Source of the DNA: Kerstersia similis
Lineage (GTDB): Bacteria; Pseudomonadota; Gammaproteobacteria; Burkholderiales; Burkholderiaceae_B
NCBI RefSeq assembly: GCF_965139615.1
Contig: NZ_CBCSIQ010000006.1
Span: 88,046-152,045 of the forward strand
Length of the DNA: 64,000 nt
Reading direction: 5' to 3'
Shown: positions 8,690 to 18,177 of the stretch, piece by piece
How the letters are laid out: every line of letters begins with the position of its first letter
Position numbering within the stretch: position 1 is the first letter of the stretch
Translations under genes and position numbers: made by a program
Notes under the pieces: model-generated
The model's database searches: none
What the model was told of the DNA's origin: nothing
The model's input: only the letters and a program-made list of their open reading frames with translations

Positions 8690-9466
8690 ACCCGACTCAG
8701 ACCGTTGCACCGATCCTGGCCTTGCAGCAGGTCAGCAAACACTTCGGCGGCCTTGCTGCCGTTGATGGCGTCTCGCTGCAAGTCAGGCCCGGCGATATCC
8801 ATGCGCTGATCGGCCCCAACGGCGCCGGCAAGTCCACCCTTTTCAACCTGATCACCGGCGTCAATCCGGTCACGCAGGGCAGCATCCATTTCCAGGGCCA
8901 GGCCATCGAACACCTGCCGCCACATGCCCGTACCGGGCTGGGCATGGCCCGCACCTTCCAGAACCTGCAAATCTTCCCTGATATGACGGTACTGGAAAAT
9001 GTGATGGTGGGCCGCCATATTCGTACCCGCAGCACCCTGCTGGACGCCCTCTGCCACTCCCGCCGCCAACGCCAGGAAAACGCTAGCAGCCAGGCGCTGG
9101 CCATGGCGCTGCTGGATCAGCTCGGTCTGGCAGGCAAGGCCGGTCAACTGGCGCGGGCGCTCAGTTACGGTGAAGGCAAACTCATGGAAATCGCCCGTGC
9201 CATGGCATCGGAACCCACCCTGGTCCTGCTCGATGAACCGCTGGCCGGTCTGCCTGCCGATGCCATCGAACATGCGGAACAGGCAATCCTCAGCCTGAAC
9301 CGCCAGGGTGTCACGATTGTCCTGGTCGAACACAATGTACGGGTCGTCATGCGTTTGTCGGACCACATTTCCGTCCTCAATAATGGCAAGCTCATCAGTG
9401 AGGGCTCGCCTGAGCAGGTGCGGCACGACCCGGCCGTGCTGGACGCCTACCTGGGAGAAGGCAGCC

Positions 9467-9474
<8 letters not shown>
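8686..9474 (+). CDS. branched-chain-type ABC transporter ATP-binding protein (LivG-like)
   Basis: A 262-residue ATPase. The start at 8686 has an AAAGGAG site at 8672-8678; the longer upstream frame lies inside the permease gene. Walker A (GPNGAGKST), an ABC signature-like segment (LSYGEGKLMEIARAMA) and Walker B (LVLLDEPLAGL) are present, with a switch His (LVEHNVRVV). The signature reads SYGEG rather than the usual SGGQ or SYGQQ, a conservative variant seen in LivG proteins. It forms the ABC dimer with the following LivF-like protein. Confidence 0.93.
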
Positions 9475-10170
<696 letters not shown>

Positions 10171-10171
<1 letters not shown>

Positions 10172-10197
10172 CCTGGCGTGGCAAGGCCACGCCAGGC
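10171..10197. terminator. hairpin between convergent Liv operons
   Basis: Perfect 12-bp stem (GCCTGGCGTGGC and its complement) with a 3-base AAG loop, starting at the last base of the livF-like stop codon and 22 bases from the end of the converging operon. Neither side has a clear T-tract. It probably works as a bidirectional transcript barrier or mRNA 3'-end stabiliser. Confidence 0.55.
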
Positions 10198-10219
10198 AAA
10201 CTGCCGGCTCTCTGGTGTG

Positions 10220-10936
10220 TCACACGCCCAGATAAGTTTTCCACAGGCTGCGGTCGGCATCCAGCTCCGCCGATGTGCCCTGCCAGGCAACGCGGCCCCG
10301 TTCAAGAATGATATGACGGTCGGCCAGGCTCAAGAGCCGCTGCACATATTTGTCCACGACCAGAATGGTCTGCCCGGCGGCGCGCAAAGTCGCCAGGCAG
10401 CGCCAGATATCCTCGCGGATCACGGGGGCCAATCCTTCAGTGGCCTCGTCCAGAATCAGCAAGCGGGGGTTGGTGGACAGGGCCCTGCCAATCGCCAGCA
10501 TCTGCTGCTCGCCACCGGACAATTGCCCGCCCAGATTGCGTGAACGCTCTTTCAACCGGGGAAAGACCTCATAGATGCGCTCCAGCGTCCAGCCATCGCG
10601 CTGGCCGCTGCGATTATCGGCAAATGCCAGCAAATGCTCTTCCACCGTCAGGTTGGGAAAGCACATGCGGCCTTCCGGCACGACCGCCACGCCCAGCCTG
10701 GCGATGGCATCCGGGCGCATGCGGCCGATCTGCTTGCCGCCGAAGCTCAATTCACCCTGGCGCGCCTTGAGCGCGCCGATGATGGTCTTGATGGTCGTGC
10801 TCTTGCCCATGCCGTTGCGGCCCAGCAAAGTCACGACTTCCTTTTCATGGATATCCAGGCCCACATCGAACAGCACCTGGCTGGCGCCATAACCGGCATG
10901 GATCCCCCGGCAGGACAACAAGGGTTCACGGCTCAT
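10220..10936 (-). CDS. branched-chain-type ABC transporter ATP-binding protein (LivF-like)
   Basis: A 238-residue ATPase with Walker A (GRNGMGKST), signature (LSGGEQQMLAIGRALS) and Walker B (LLILDEATEGL). It is the last gene of the second Liv importer, which reads leftward from 14826. It overlaps the preceding ATPase gene by four bases. Its upstream regulatory element is shared with the 3-hydroxyanthranilate operon, so it probably powers uptake of that compound or a precursor. Confidence 0.93.
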   Translation of the reverse strand: MSREPLLSCRGIHAGYGASQVLFDVGLDIHEKEVVTLLGRNGMGKSTTIKTIIGALKARQGELSFGGKQIGRMRPDAIARLGVAVVPEGRMCFPNLTVEEHLLAFADNRSGQRDGWTLERIYEVFPRLKERSRNLGGQLSGGEQQMLAIGRALSTNPRLLILDEATEGLAPVIREDIWRCLATLRAAGQTILVVDKYVQRLLSLADRHIILERGRVAWQGTSAELDADRSLWKTYLGV

Positions 10937-11712
10937 GATGCCACCTCCGGCGTCGCATTTTCTGCGGCGGTTTCTTCTTCACCCAGATAGACTTCCTGGA
11001 CACGGACATCGGCACGGATCTGCTCCGCGTTGCCAGATGTCAGCACCTTGCCATAGACCAGCACCGTGATCCGGTCAGCCAGCCTGAACACCGCATCCAT
11101 ATCGTGTTCGATCAATAAAATGGCGGCCTCCTGGCGCAGCGCCAGGATCATCTCCACCATCTGCATGGAATCCTCCGCGCCCATCCCTGCCATGGGCTCA
11201 TCAAGCAACAGCAGCTTGGGGCGCGAAGCCAGCGCCAGCGCAACATCCAGACGCCGTTGCGCACCATGCGACAGCGTGCCGGCCACGCGGTCAAGCTCAT
11301 GCCCCAAGCCGACCTGCTGCGCCAGTTCTTCCGCACGCGCCAGCAGCTTTTCCTCATGCTGCCGCAACGATAGAAACCGGAAGCTGCTGCCATCGTGCGC
11401 CTGCGCCGCCAGCATGAGGTTGTCACGCACCGTATCGTTGCGGAAGATATTGGTGATCTGAAAGCAACGCGACAAGCCGGCACGCACCCGTTGATACGGT
11501 TTCATAGCGGTCAGATCCACACCTTCCAGCTCGATGCGGCCTTCATCGGCACTCAGCAGGCCGGAAATCAGATTCACCAGCGTGGACTTGCCCGCGCCAT
11601 TCGGCCCGATCAGGGCATGGATCTGGCCACGCTCGATTTCCAGCGACACATGATCCGTCGCCAGCAATCCGCCGAAGCGTTTGACCAGGCCTTCAGTATG
11701 GAAAAGACTCAT
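10933..11712 (-). CDS. branched-chain-type ABC transporter ATP-binding protein (LivG-like)
   Basis: A 259-residue ATPase. The start ATG at 11710-11712 gives the normal N-terminus (MSLFHTEGLVKRFGG) and overlaps the permease stop codon; the longer frame reads through the permease gene. Walker A (GPNGAGKST), signature (LSHGAQRRLDVALALA) and Walker B (LLLLDEPMAGM) are present, with the switch His in LIEHDMDAV. It pairs with the LivF-like protein at 10220. Confidence 0.93.
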   Translation of the reverse strand: MSLFHTEGLVKRFGGLLATDHVSLEIERGQIHALIGPNGAGKSTLVNLISGLLSADEGRIELEGVDLTAMKPYQRVRAGLSRCFQITNIFRNDTVRDNLMLAAQAHDGSSFRFLSLRQHEEKLLARAEELAQQVGLGHELDRVAGTLSHGAQRRLDVALALASRPKLLLLDEPMAGMGAEDSMQMVEMILALRQEAAILLIEHDMDAVFRLADRITVLVYGKVLTSGNAEQIRADVRVQEVYLGEEETAAENATPEVAS

Positions 11713-12695
11713 GCCGCGCTCCTTTTGCGACGCAGCCGGGCCGCAATGCCATCCGGCGCATAGAACACGATGATCAGCAGCAGAATACCCAGCGGCCAAT
11801 GCCAGTATTCGGTGAACATGCGCAAGCCTTCCTGCAGCGACAGCCACAGCCCGGCACCGATGACACCGCCCCAGCGGTTGCCGACGCCACCAATCACGAC
11901 CATGACGATCAGGATGGCGGATTGCGTCCAGTCCATCAGCGAAGGGCTCACGAAACCATCATGAGTCGCCAGCATGGCACCGGCCAGCCCGGCCACCGCA
12001 CCGGCGCCGACAAACGCCACCAGACGGATGAAGAACACGGGATAGCCCATGGCAGCCATGCGCACTTCGTTGTCACGCGCCCCTTTGAGCGCATGGCCGA
12101 AACGCGAACCGGCAATGCGGCTCATCAGTGCGAACAGCAATGCCGCACAGGCCAGCACGACCCAATACAGGCCATACTCCATGTTGTCGAATACCCCGCC
12201 CAGGCTGAGCGGTGCGTAGATGCTGTAGCCGTCATCCCCGCCATAGGTACGCACCGAGACAGCGACGTAATGCAGCATCTCCGCGAATGCCAGGGTGATC
12301 ATGATGAAATAGACACCTCGCGTACGCAGCGCCACCAGGCCGATCAAACCGGAAAACACGGCAGCTGCAACGATGGCCGTTGCCCAGATCAGCCAGGTAG
12401 AGTCATGGCCGGCCTCGACCATGACCGCGACGGCATAAGCGCCCACGCCAATGAAGCCGGCATGGCCCAGCGCCACCATCCCGCCATAACCCAGGATGAA
12501 ATTGAGGCTGGACGCAGCGATCATCATGATCAGCAAGCGCTCGACAAAACCCACGTAATACTCAAGCTGGAACAGCGGCGCCACCCAGGGAAATACCGCC
12601 AGGGCCAGCAGCAGCACCCAGGGCGTCCATTGCCGCGTCTGGAGCCGGCCCTGGGCCTTGTCAGCTACTGCGCCAGTGAAAGCAGAAGTCGTCAT
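11709..12695 (-). CDS. branched-chain-type ABC transporter permease (LivM-like)
   Basis: A 328-residue permease; the start at 12695 (MTTSAFTGAV) has a GAGGG site upstream. Family segments: NFILGYGGMVALGHAGFIGVG, the EAA-like loop FGHALKGARDNEVRMAAMGY, and GGVGNRWGGVIGAG near the C-terminus, ending in a basic tail. It overlaps the LivG-like gene by four bases and follows the LivH-like gene by seven. Confidence 0.92.
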   Translation of the reverse strand: MTTSAFTGAVADKAQGRLQTRQWTPWVLLLALAVFPWVAPLFQLEYYVGFVERLLIMMIAASSLNFILGYGGMVALGHAGFIGVGAYAVAVMVEAGHDSTWLIWATAIVAAAVFSGLIGLVALRTRGVYFIMITLAFAEMLHYVAVSVRTYGGDDGYSIYAPLSLGGVFDNMEYGLYWVVLACAALLFALMSRIAGSRFGHALKGARDNEVRMAAMGYPVFFIRLVAFVGAGAVAGLAGAMLATHDGFVSPSLMDWTQSAILIVMVVIGGVGNRWGGVIGAGLWLSLQEGLRMFTEYWHWPLGILLLIIVFYAPDGIAARLRRKRSAA

Positions 12696-12702
12696 ATTGC
12701 CC

Positions 12703-13623
12703 TCACGCACGAGCAGAAAAAAGACCGGCAGGCTTGATGGCAAGCACCACCGCCATGAAGACATAGACCGCGACGCCCGCCAGCGCCGCCCCCAGGTCCG
12801 CCGCCACGGCCGGCGGCATGATCAGTTTGAAGGCTGGCGCCAGAAATGCGCGGCCGGCCGTGTCGATGAAGCCTACGATCAACGCCGCAATGAAGGCCCC
12901 GCGTATCGAGCCGATGCCGCCGATGACCACCACGACCAGCGAGGGAATCAGAATGCTTTCCCCCATGCCGATCTGCACTGCGCTGATCGGGCCCATCAGC
13001 GCACCGGCCAGAGCCGCCAGCGCCGCCCCCAGCGCGAACACGAAAGAGAACACATGGCTGACGCGCACCCCCATGAATTCGGCCATGACACGGTTGGATG
13101 CCCCCGCACGCACCAGCATGCCCATGCGGGTGCGGTTCACCAGCAAGTACAGGCCCAGCGCCACCAGCACCCCGGCGGCCAGCAGCATCAGCCGATAGGC
13201 CGGATACGGCAGGCCCGGCATCAGCGTGACCGGACCGGCAAGCGAAGACGGCATGGCCGCCATGATGGGCGCCGCCCCCCAGATTGCCTTCACGGCATCA
13301 TCAGCGATCAGAATGATGCCGAAGGTGGCGATCACCTGCGCCAGGTGATCGCGCCGGTACAGGCGGCGGATGATGGCGACTTCCAGCAAGGCTGCCAGCA
13401 CCACCGTCACCCCCACGCCGACCAGCACCCCAGTCAGGAAAGACCCGCTGACGGCATGGACGCGCGCTGCGACGTAGGCGCCCACCATGAACATGGAGCC
13501 ATGCGCCAGGTTCATGGTGTCCATGATGCCAAAAATCAGCGTCAGGCCTGCCGCAATCAGGAAGAGCATGAGCCCGTAGCCCAGCCCGTTGAGCAACTGC
13601 TCGAAGATGAAGATGCCGTCCAT
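12703..13623 (-). CDS. branched-chain-type ABC transporter permease (LivH-like)
   Basis: A 306-residue permease with the usual N-terminus (MDGIFIFEQLLNGLGYGLML), the GLTLIFGIMDTMNLAHGSMF block and the cytoplasmic loop GMLVRAGASNRVMAEFMGV. It starts 18 bases after the binding-protein gene. The second half includes GGIGSIRGAFIAALIVGF, typical of LivH. Confidence 0.92.
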   Translation of the reverse strand: MDGIFIFEQLLNGLGYGLMLFLIAAGLTLIFGIMDTMNLAHGSMFMVGAYVAARVHAVSGSFLTGVLVGVGVTVVLAALLEVAIIRRLYRRDHLAQVIATFGIILIADDAVKAIWGAAPIMAAMPSSLAGPVTLMPGLPYPAYRLMLLAAGVLVALGLYLLVNRTRMGMLVRAGASNRVMAEFMGVRVSHVFSFVFALGAALAALAGALMGPISAVQIGMGESILIPSLVVVVIGGIGSIRGAFIAALIVGFIDTAGRAFLAPAFKLIMPPAVAADLGAALAGVAVYVFMAVVLAIKPAGLFSARA

Positions 13624-13641
13624 GTGCCGCTCCCCGCCTGC

Positions 13642-14826
13642 TTACAGCTTGCACTCGGAAACGTAGGCGTCCTGATGGTTTTCCAGCACGGTTTCGACCA
13701 GGCGGTTCACGTACTTGCCGTCAGCATCCTTGTCCACCACGCGCAGATAGAAGTTCTGCACCGGGAAATGGTTGGCGCCATAGCTGAACGGTCCCTTGAT
13801 CGAATCGAAAGACGCTTTCTCCAGGGCCTTGACGAGCGCGGCGCGGTCATCCACCTTGCCGCCGGTTTCACGCACTGCTGCATCCATGGCCAGAATCGCG
13901 TCATAGGCCATTGCCGCGTAAGCGGACGGGTAGCGCCCGTCATACTTCTGGCGGAACGCCTGTACGAAGGCCTGGTTGGCCGGCACGGGCAGGTCATGCA
14001 CCCATTGCGAGGTGTTCAGAATGCCCAGGGCATCGTCACCCACGGCGGGAATGATATCCAGGTCCACGGTATTGGGCGCTACCAGCGGCACCTCTTTCAA
14101 ACCGCCGGCCACATACTGCTTGATGAAGTTGATGCCCATGCTGCCGGGCAGGAAGAAATACACCGCATCAGGCTTGGCACTGCGGATCTGCGCGATTTCC
14201 GCCGAGTAATCCAGTTGCCCGACCTTGGTATAGATTTCGTCCAGCACTTCACCGCTGTAGGTACGCTTGAAGCCTGCCATGTGATCCTTGCCTGCCGGGT
14301 AATTCGGCGCCAGGATCACCACCTTCTTGAACTGCTTCGCATCGGCCAGGCTGCCCGCGGCCTCATCGAAATTGTCATTCTGGTACTGCGCGAAGAAATA
14401 CGGGCTGCACTGCTTGCCGGCCAGTTGGCTGGGCCCGGGATTGCTGGAAATGAACGGCACCTTGTCCTTGGCCAGCAAAGGCATGACGGCAAGCGCCGAA
14501 TTGGAAGCAATCGGGCCGGTAAAGAAGTCGATCTTGTCACGCTGCAAATAGCGCCGCACCAATTGCGTGGCCTGCTCCGGACTGCCGGCAAAATCGGTCT
14601 TGATGAATTCGGCAGGCTGCCCGCCCAATTTCCCATCCAATTGTTCAATTGCCAGATCAAAACCGTCACGCGCTTCTGCACCCAAGGCGGCGAACGGCCC
14701 GGAAATATCCAGCGCGATCCCGACCTTGACCGGATCTGCCGCATTGGCCGCCATACAGCTACCCGCCATGACACCCGCTGCCAGCATGCGGCCCAAGGAA
14801 ATACTGGAAAAGACATTCCGCTTCAT
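13642..14826 (-). CDS. branched-chain-type ABC transporter, periplasmic binding protein
   Basis: A 394-residue type I binding protein. The ATG at 14826 follows GGGGAGC at ideal spacing and gives a signal peptide (MKRNVFSS...GSCMAANAAD). The Cys in the cleavage region (GSCMAANA) is not a convincing lipobox. Mature segments VKVGIALDISGPFAALGAEA and IDFFTGPIASNSALAVMPL are typical. It is the first gene of the second Liv operon. Its upstream region carries a 43-bp element also found upstream of the 3-hydroxyanthranilate catabolic operon, so the ligand is inferred to be 3-hydroxyanthranilate, kynurenine, anthranilate or a related aromatic acid. Confidence 0.92.
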   Translation of the reverse strand: MKRNVFSSISLGRMLAAGVMAGSCMAANAADPVKVGIALDISGPFAALGAEARDGFDLAIEQLDGKLGGQPAEFIKTDFAGSPEQATQLVRRYLQRDKIDFFTGPIASNSALAVMPLLAKDKVPFISSNPGPSQLAGKQCSPYFFAQYQNDNFDEAAGSLADAKQFKKVVILAPNYPAGKDHMAGFKRTYSGEVLDEIYTKVGQLDYSAEIAQIRSAKPDAVYFFLPGSMGINFIKQYVAGGLKEVPLVAPNTVDLDIIPAVGDDALGILNTSQWVHDLPVPANQAFVQAFRQKYDGRYPSAYAAMAYDAILAMDAAVRETGGKVDDRAALVKALEKASFDSIKGPFSYGANHFPVQNFYLRVVDKDADGKYVNRLVETVLENHQDAYVSECKL

Positions 14827-14981
14827 GATTGCTCCCCGGTTGACATCACTCAATTTGAAAAGACCGTCTCGCCGCCTGCCGGCAATGTTTCACTCAGGAA
14901 TCCGTCGCGGTTGCCTGCACCCTTGCACGTTCCTGAAAAAACCTAGGTCTGCCAACTGACTGTAGCCAAGCATGCAAGCCC

Positions 14982-15024
14982 TGAATAATCATTTTTTGAC
15001 CGCCAGCTATAAATGCCTGGAATA
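14982..15024 (-). promoter_or_regulatory. shared 43-bp element, copy A (upstream of the Liv importer)
   Basis: On the plus strand the element reads TGAATAAT, 16 bases, GCTATAAA, five bases, GGAATA. An identically spaced copy lies at 20632-20674; 30 of 43 positions agree and all three blocks are identical. It sits 156 bases before the binding-protein start. A site for the nearby LysR regulator is the simplest reading; binding is inferred. Confidence 0.6.
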
Positions 15025-15218
15025 CCTTTTGCCGGAATGCCCCAGTTTGATGCAATGCAATAAATCCATTGAACTGTCACGGTGCATTTCGTTTATTTAC
15101 GTATTGCAATTCCGTCATTTCAAGGATTCATGCCCCGTTATGGCGCATTTGTGCTGCATCGCAAAATTCACAATTCCGAGTCTCAGCATTTACCCTTAGA
15201 TTCATTGCGCGCCGCTAA

Positions 15219-15258
15219 TAAAAAACCCCTTGCAATCACCAAACGGGATCGCAAGGGG
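15219..15258 (-). terminator. Rho-independent terminator of the 3-hydroxyanthranilate operon
   Basis: On the minus strand an 8-bp stem (CCCCTTGC/GCAAGGGG, at 15226-15233 and 15251-15258) is followed by a run of six or more T (15219-15225). It lies 45 bases after the stop codon of the last catabolic gene (15303). Confidence 0.8.
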
Positions 15259-15302
15259 CAATGGCATAAGCATCCGGAATTGACGACTGACGCCCGGAAC
15301 AA

Positions 15303-16295
15303 TCAGAGTTTGAAGAACTCCACGGCATTTTTTTCCAGGATGCGCGCGCGTCCCGCTTCCGACAGGAAGCCGGCACTGCGCACCAGGGCGCCCACATCCT
15401 GCTCGCCCAAGGGGAAGGGCTGGTCAGAGCCCAGCATCACCCTGTCCTCGCCCATCACATCCACCAGCAACTTGAGCGCGCCCTCATCGAACACGGCGCT
15501 GTCCACATACAGCCGCCGCGCATATTCGGAAGGCGGGCGCGGGCAATCCTGGCGCACGATATCGCGGTGGCGCCAGGCATTGTCCACACGGCCCAGGGTA
15601 TAGGCGAAACTGCCGCCACCGTGCGCAAAGCAGATCTTCAGCGATTCGGGAATCCGCTCCAGGGCGCCGGACAAAATCAGGGACAACATGCCCAGCTGCG
15701 TTTCCGCCGGCATGGCCACCAGCCAGGGCAGCATCCACTGCCGCATGCGCTCCTTGCCGCCCATCATGTCCCAGGGATGCACGAACACGGGAATGCCTTC
15801 GGTCGCGCAATGAATCAGGAAATCGACCATCTCGGGATGGTCCAGATCGCGATCCCCCGCATGGTTGCCGATCTGCACGCCGATACAGCCTGCCTTCTGC
15901 GCCCGCGACGCTTCCGCACAAGCCAACTTCAGATCCTGCAGCGGCACCTGCGACAGCACTTTCAGCCGGCGCGGGTCGGCCGCGGCGAACGCCAGGGCTT
16001 CCTCATTCATTCTGGCGGCCCAGTCTGCCGCCAGCCTGGCATCCCAGGCATAGCCGAACATGATGGGCGTGGCGCAGTTCACCTGGATGTCTATGCCGTG
16101 CTGATCCATTTCCTGCAAGCGGAACGCCGGATCCCACAGCGAACGGTACACCGGCCGGAAGGGCTTGTCGCCCACCATGATCTGGCCGTTCTGGCCATCC
16201 TCATCTATGCGCAGCCACGGCGCACGCCCAGGATTGGCCGCTGCCGCCGTCGCTGCGCTGATAGCGGGAAAAAAATGCGAGTGAATGTCTATCAT
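15303..16295 (-). CDS. nbaD: 2-amino-3-carboxymuconate-6-semialdehyde decarboxylase
   Basis: A 330-residue amidohydrolase-superfamily decarboxylase (ACMSD). It removes CO2 from the ring-cleavage product of 3-hydroxyanthranilate to give 2-aminomuconate 6-semialdehyde. Metal-site residues are all in place: H5 and H7 (DIHSHFFP), H173 (VFVHPWDMMGG), H225 (CFAHGGGSF) and D291 (MLGSDQPFPLGE). It lies six bases after the dioxygenase gene, so product is handed from one enzyme to the next. ACMSD prevents spontaneous cyclisation of its substrate to quinolinate. The nba symbol follows the Pseudomonas fluorescens KU-7 2-nitrobenzoate pathway genes; the orthologue could equally serve tryptophan/kynurenine breakdown. 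Confidence 0.92.
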   Translation of the reverse strand: MIDIHSHFFPAISAATAAAANPGRAPWLRIDEDGQNGQIMVGDKPFRPVYRSLWDPAFRLQEMDQHGIDIQVNCATPIMFGYAWDARLAADWAARMNEEALAFAAADPRRLKVLSQVPLQDLKLACAEASRAQKAGCIGVQIGNHAGDRDLDHPEMVDFLIHCATEGIPVFVHPWDMMGGKERMRQWMLPWLVAMPAETQLGMLSLILSGALERIPESLKICFAHGGGSFAYTLGRVDNAWRHRDIVRQDCPRPPSEYARRLYVDSAVFDEGALKLLVDVMGEDRVMLGSDQPFPLGEQDVGALVRSAGFLSEAGRARILEKNAVEFFKL

Positions 16296-16301
16296 GGCGG
16301 C

Positions 16302-16877
16302 TCACTGCTCGGGAAAATATTGATTCAAAGTCCTGTGCCAGGACTCGAAATCCCGGCCCGGATGCACGGTGCCGCACGACTGGCAGGTGCGCTCGGCCTC
16401 TGTCGTGGCATAAAACTGCTCATAGACTGGCGGCAGATCGGCAACGATGCTTTCCAGCTGCATCTCGTAGCGCCGTATCAGATTGCCGCAACGGGCGCAG
16501 CACCACTGCAATGCATCCTTGCTGCCCAGCGGGCGCTGGCGCTCTATCACCAGACACAGGCTGCCGGCCTCCGGGCGCTGCGGCGAATGCTTGACATGCG
16601 GCGCCTGCAGGAACATATCGCCTTCCTTCAGATGCACGCGCTCGTACTGCCCACGATCCCAGATCAGCAGATAGGCATTGCCCTTGAACTGATAGAAGAA
16701 CTCTTCGACCGGGTCATCATGGAAATCCGAACGCTGATTGGGCCCGCCCACCACCGTCACCATGAAATCGCCATCGGCCCAGATCTGCTGGTTGCCGACC
16801 GGCGGCTTGAGCAGATGTTCGTTTTCATTGAGCCACTTCTGGAAATTCAGCGGATAGCCGTACTTGAAGTTCATCAT
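16302..16877 (-). CDS. nbaC: 3-hydroxyanthranilate 3,4-dioxygenase
   Basis: A 191-residue cupin dioxygenase that opens the ring of 3-hydroxyanthranilate. Numbering from the ATG at 16877 (AGGAG seven bases upstream), the iron ligands H53, E59 and H97 (DFHDDPVEEFFYQ; HVKHSPQRP) and the substrate contacts R49, R101 and E112 are all present, each offset by two from the Cupriavidus enzyme as known from the literature. A C-terminal rubredoxin-like site (C127-x2-C130; C164-x2-C167) is the second iron site of bacterial forms. It is four bases from the deaminase gene and six from the decarboxylase gene. Confidence 0.95.
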   Translation of the reverse strand: MMNFKYGYPLNFQKWLNENEHLLKPPVGNQQIWADGDFMVTVVGGPNQRSDFHDDPVEEFFYQFKGNAYLLIWDRGQYERVHLKEGDMFLQAPHVKHSPQRPEAGSLCLVIERQRPLGSKDALQWCCARCGNLIRRYEMQLESIVADLPPVYEQFYATTEAERTCQSCGTVHPGRDFESWHRTLNQYFPEQ

Positions 16878-16881
16878 GGTT

Positions 16882-17316
16882 CTACTCCTGAGAAGTGGGC
16901 AGCGGCTTGAAAGCCACGGCACGAATTTCAATCAGCAAGTGGGGATGCGGCAACTGGTGCACGGCCACCGTGGTGCGGGTCGGGCCGTTTTCATCGAAGA
17001 ACTCGGCCCAGACTTCATTGAAGCCGCCGAAGTCATTCATATTGACCAGAAACACCTGGGCCTCCACCGCATCTTCCAGGCTGGCACCGGCATGCGCCAG
17101 GATATCGGCGATATTGCGGATGACCGCCCGTGTCTGGGCCCGTATGTCCAGGTTGGTCACGCCCAGCGCATCTACCTGCACCCCTTCGAAGGTGTTATCC
17201 GGACGACGCGAACTGGTACCAGAAACGAAAATGAAATCGCCGGCACGCCGGTAATGCGGGAAACGGCCGCGCGGTACGGCCTTGCCCTGTATAACGCCTG
17301 CCTTGTTGTCAGCCAT
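16882..17316 (-). CDS. nbaF: 2-aminomuconate deaminase (RidA family)
   Basis: A 144-residue RidA/YjgF-family protein. In 3-hydroxyanthranilate pathways this family member hydrolyses 2-aminomuconate to 4-oxalocrotonate and ammonia. Seen: RFPHYRRAGDFIFVSGTSSR near the N-terminus, QTRAVIRNIADILAHAGASLEDAVEAQVFL in the centre and a Pro-containing HQLPHPHLLIEIRAVAF segment. The substrate-carboxylate Arg common in RidA proteins (near ENGPTRTTVAV) is present. The start at 17316 (MADNKAGV) overlaps the decarboxylase gene by eight bases. The assignment rests on context; the family also has general imine deaminases. Confidence 0.87.
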   Translation of the reverse strand: MADNKAGVIQGKAVPRGRFPHYRRAGDFIFVSGTSSRRPDNTFEGVQVDALGVTNLDIRAQTRAVIRNIADILAHAGASLEDAVEAQVFLVNMNDFGGFNEVWAEFFDENGPTRTTVAVHQLPHPHLLIEIRAVAFKPLPTSQE

Positions 17317-18085
17317 GCTGGCCTCCCGTAAAGAACTCGACCCAGCCCAGGCCATTGATTTCACCCCGGACATGCTGGCCGGGCGCCAATGCCGCCGCTG
17401 CCGTTGCCGCACCCGCCATGATCAGCGAACCGGCTGGCAGGCTCATGCCAGCGGCCGCCACCAGGCGCGCTGCCTGCACCACTGCGCGCAGCGGATGACC
17501 CAGGATGGCGGCGGTAGAACCGGCCAGCGTCACGCGGCCATCCTGCGCCACCAGCACCCCCGCGTTGTCCAGCGCATCAAAGCACCGCGACCATCCCCCC
17601 ACGACCACACCTGCCGATGAGCAGTTGTCCGCCACGACATCTTCCAGACTGAAACGGAAGTTCTGATAGCGCGAATCTATGATCTCCAGCGCAGGCGCCA
17701 CGGCTTCCAGATAATCCACGGCTTCCAGCGCATTGAGCGGACAGTCGATGTCGCGCCGTGTCAGGAAACAGACTTCGGGCTCGACCCGAGGATGGATGTA
17801 TTTGCCCAGCTCAACCGTAGAGGCCTCCTCTTCCCGCATATGGCGGGTGAGCCAGCCCCAAATCAAATCATCGACCCCCATCTGCACCATCTTGGCGCGG
17901 CTGGTAAAACCCAGCTTGATACCGCACACGGTGTCGCCGCGTGCCTGCCGGCACGCCACCGAGGCGCGCTGGATGTCATAGGCCTGCGCCAGCGTGAAGC
18001 TTCCCGGCGCGAATTGCTGCACCGCCTGGCGGTGCAGCGCCGCGCCATCAAGTTGCCTGGCGATGGACTGAATATCCACACTCAT
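17309..18085 (-). CDS. nbaG: 4-oxalocrotonate decarboxylase
   Basis: A 258-residue member of the fumarylacetoacetase-like hydratase/decarboxylase family. The block CGIKLGFTSRAKMVQMGVDDLIWGWLT is diagnostic for 4-oxalocrotonate decarboxylases (as in XylI/DmpH) as opposed to the paired hydratase. Metal-ligand acids lie in VEPEVCFL and PALEIIDSRYQNFRF. It converts 2-oxo-3-hexenedioate to 2-oxopent-4-enoate and normally forms a complex with the hydratase encoded just upstream (18178), 92 bases away. The two proteins are paralogues, which explains their similar lengths and motifs. Confidence 0.92.
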   Translation of the reverse strand: MSVDIQSIARQLDGAALHRQAVQQFAPGSFTLAQAYDIQRASVACRQARGDTVCGIKLGFTSRAKMVQMGVDDLIWGWLTRHMREEEASTVELGKYIHPRVEPEVCFLTRRDIDCPLNALEAVDYLEAVAPALEIIDSRYQNFRFSLEDVVADNCSSAGVVVGGWSRCFDALDNAGVLVAQDGRVTLAGSTAAILGHPLRAVVQAARLVAAAGMSLPAGSLIMAGAATAAAALAPGQHVRGEINGLGWVEFFTGGQHG

Positions 18086-18177
18086 CGTTGTCCTCTCTCA
18101 GCCGGCACCGGCCCTTGGCGGCCCGGCCGGGTTGCCGATACGTTCCTGACAGCCGCACGGATGTAAGCCACCCTGGC

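Larger units (their letters stand above)
14827..15302. other. intergenic region, 476 bases
   Basis: No credible gene. It holds the promoter region of the second Liv operon with the shared 43-bp element (14982-15024) and, at the far end, the terminator of the catabolic operon (15219-15258). The middle (15030-15215) is AT-richer than its surroundings and contains only short, unconvincing frames. Confidence 0.7.

Noticed and set aside
12658..14946. 762-codon open frame on the plus strand
   Set aside because: It is antisense to the LivH-like and binding-protein genes, is rich in His, Arg and Gln with no domain, and arises from GC-rich codon bias.
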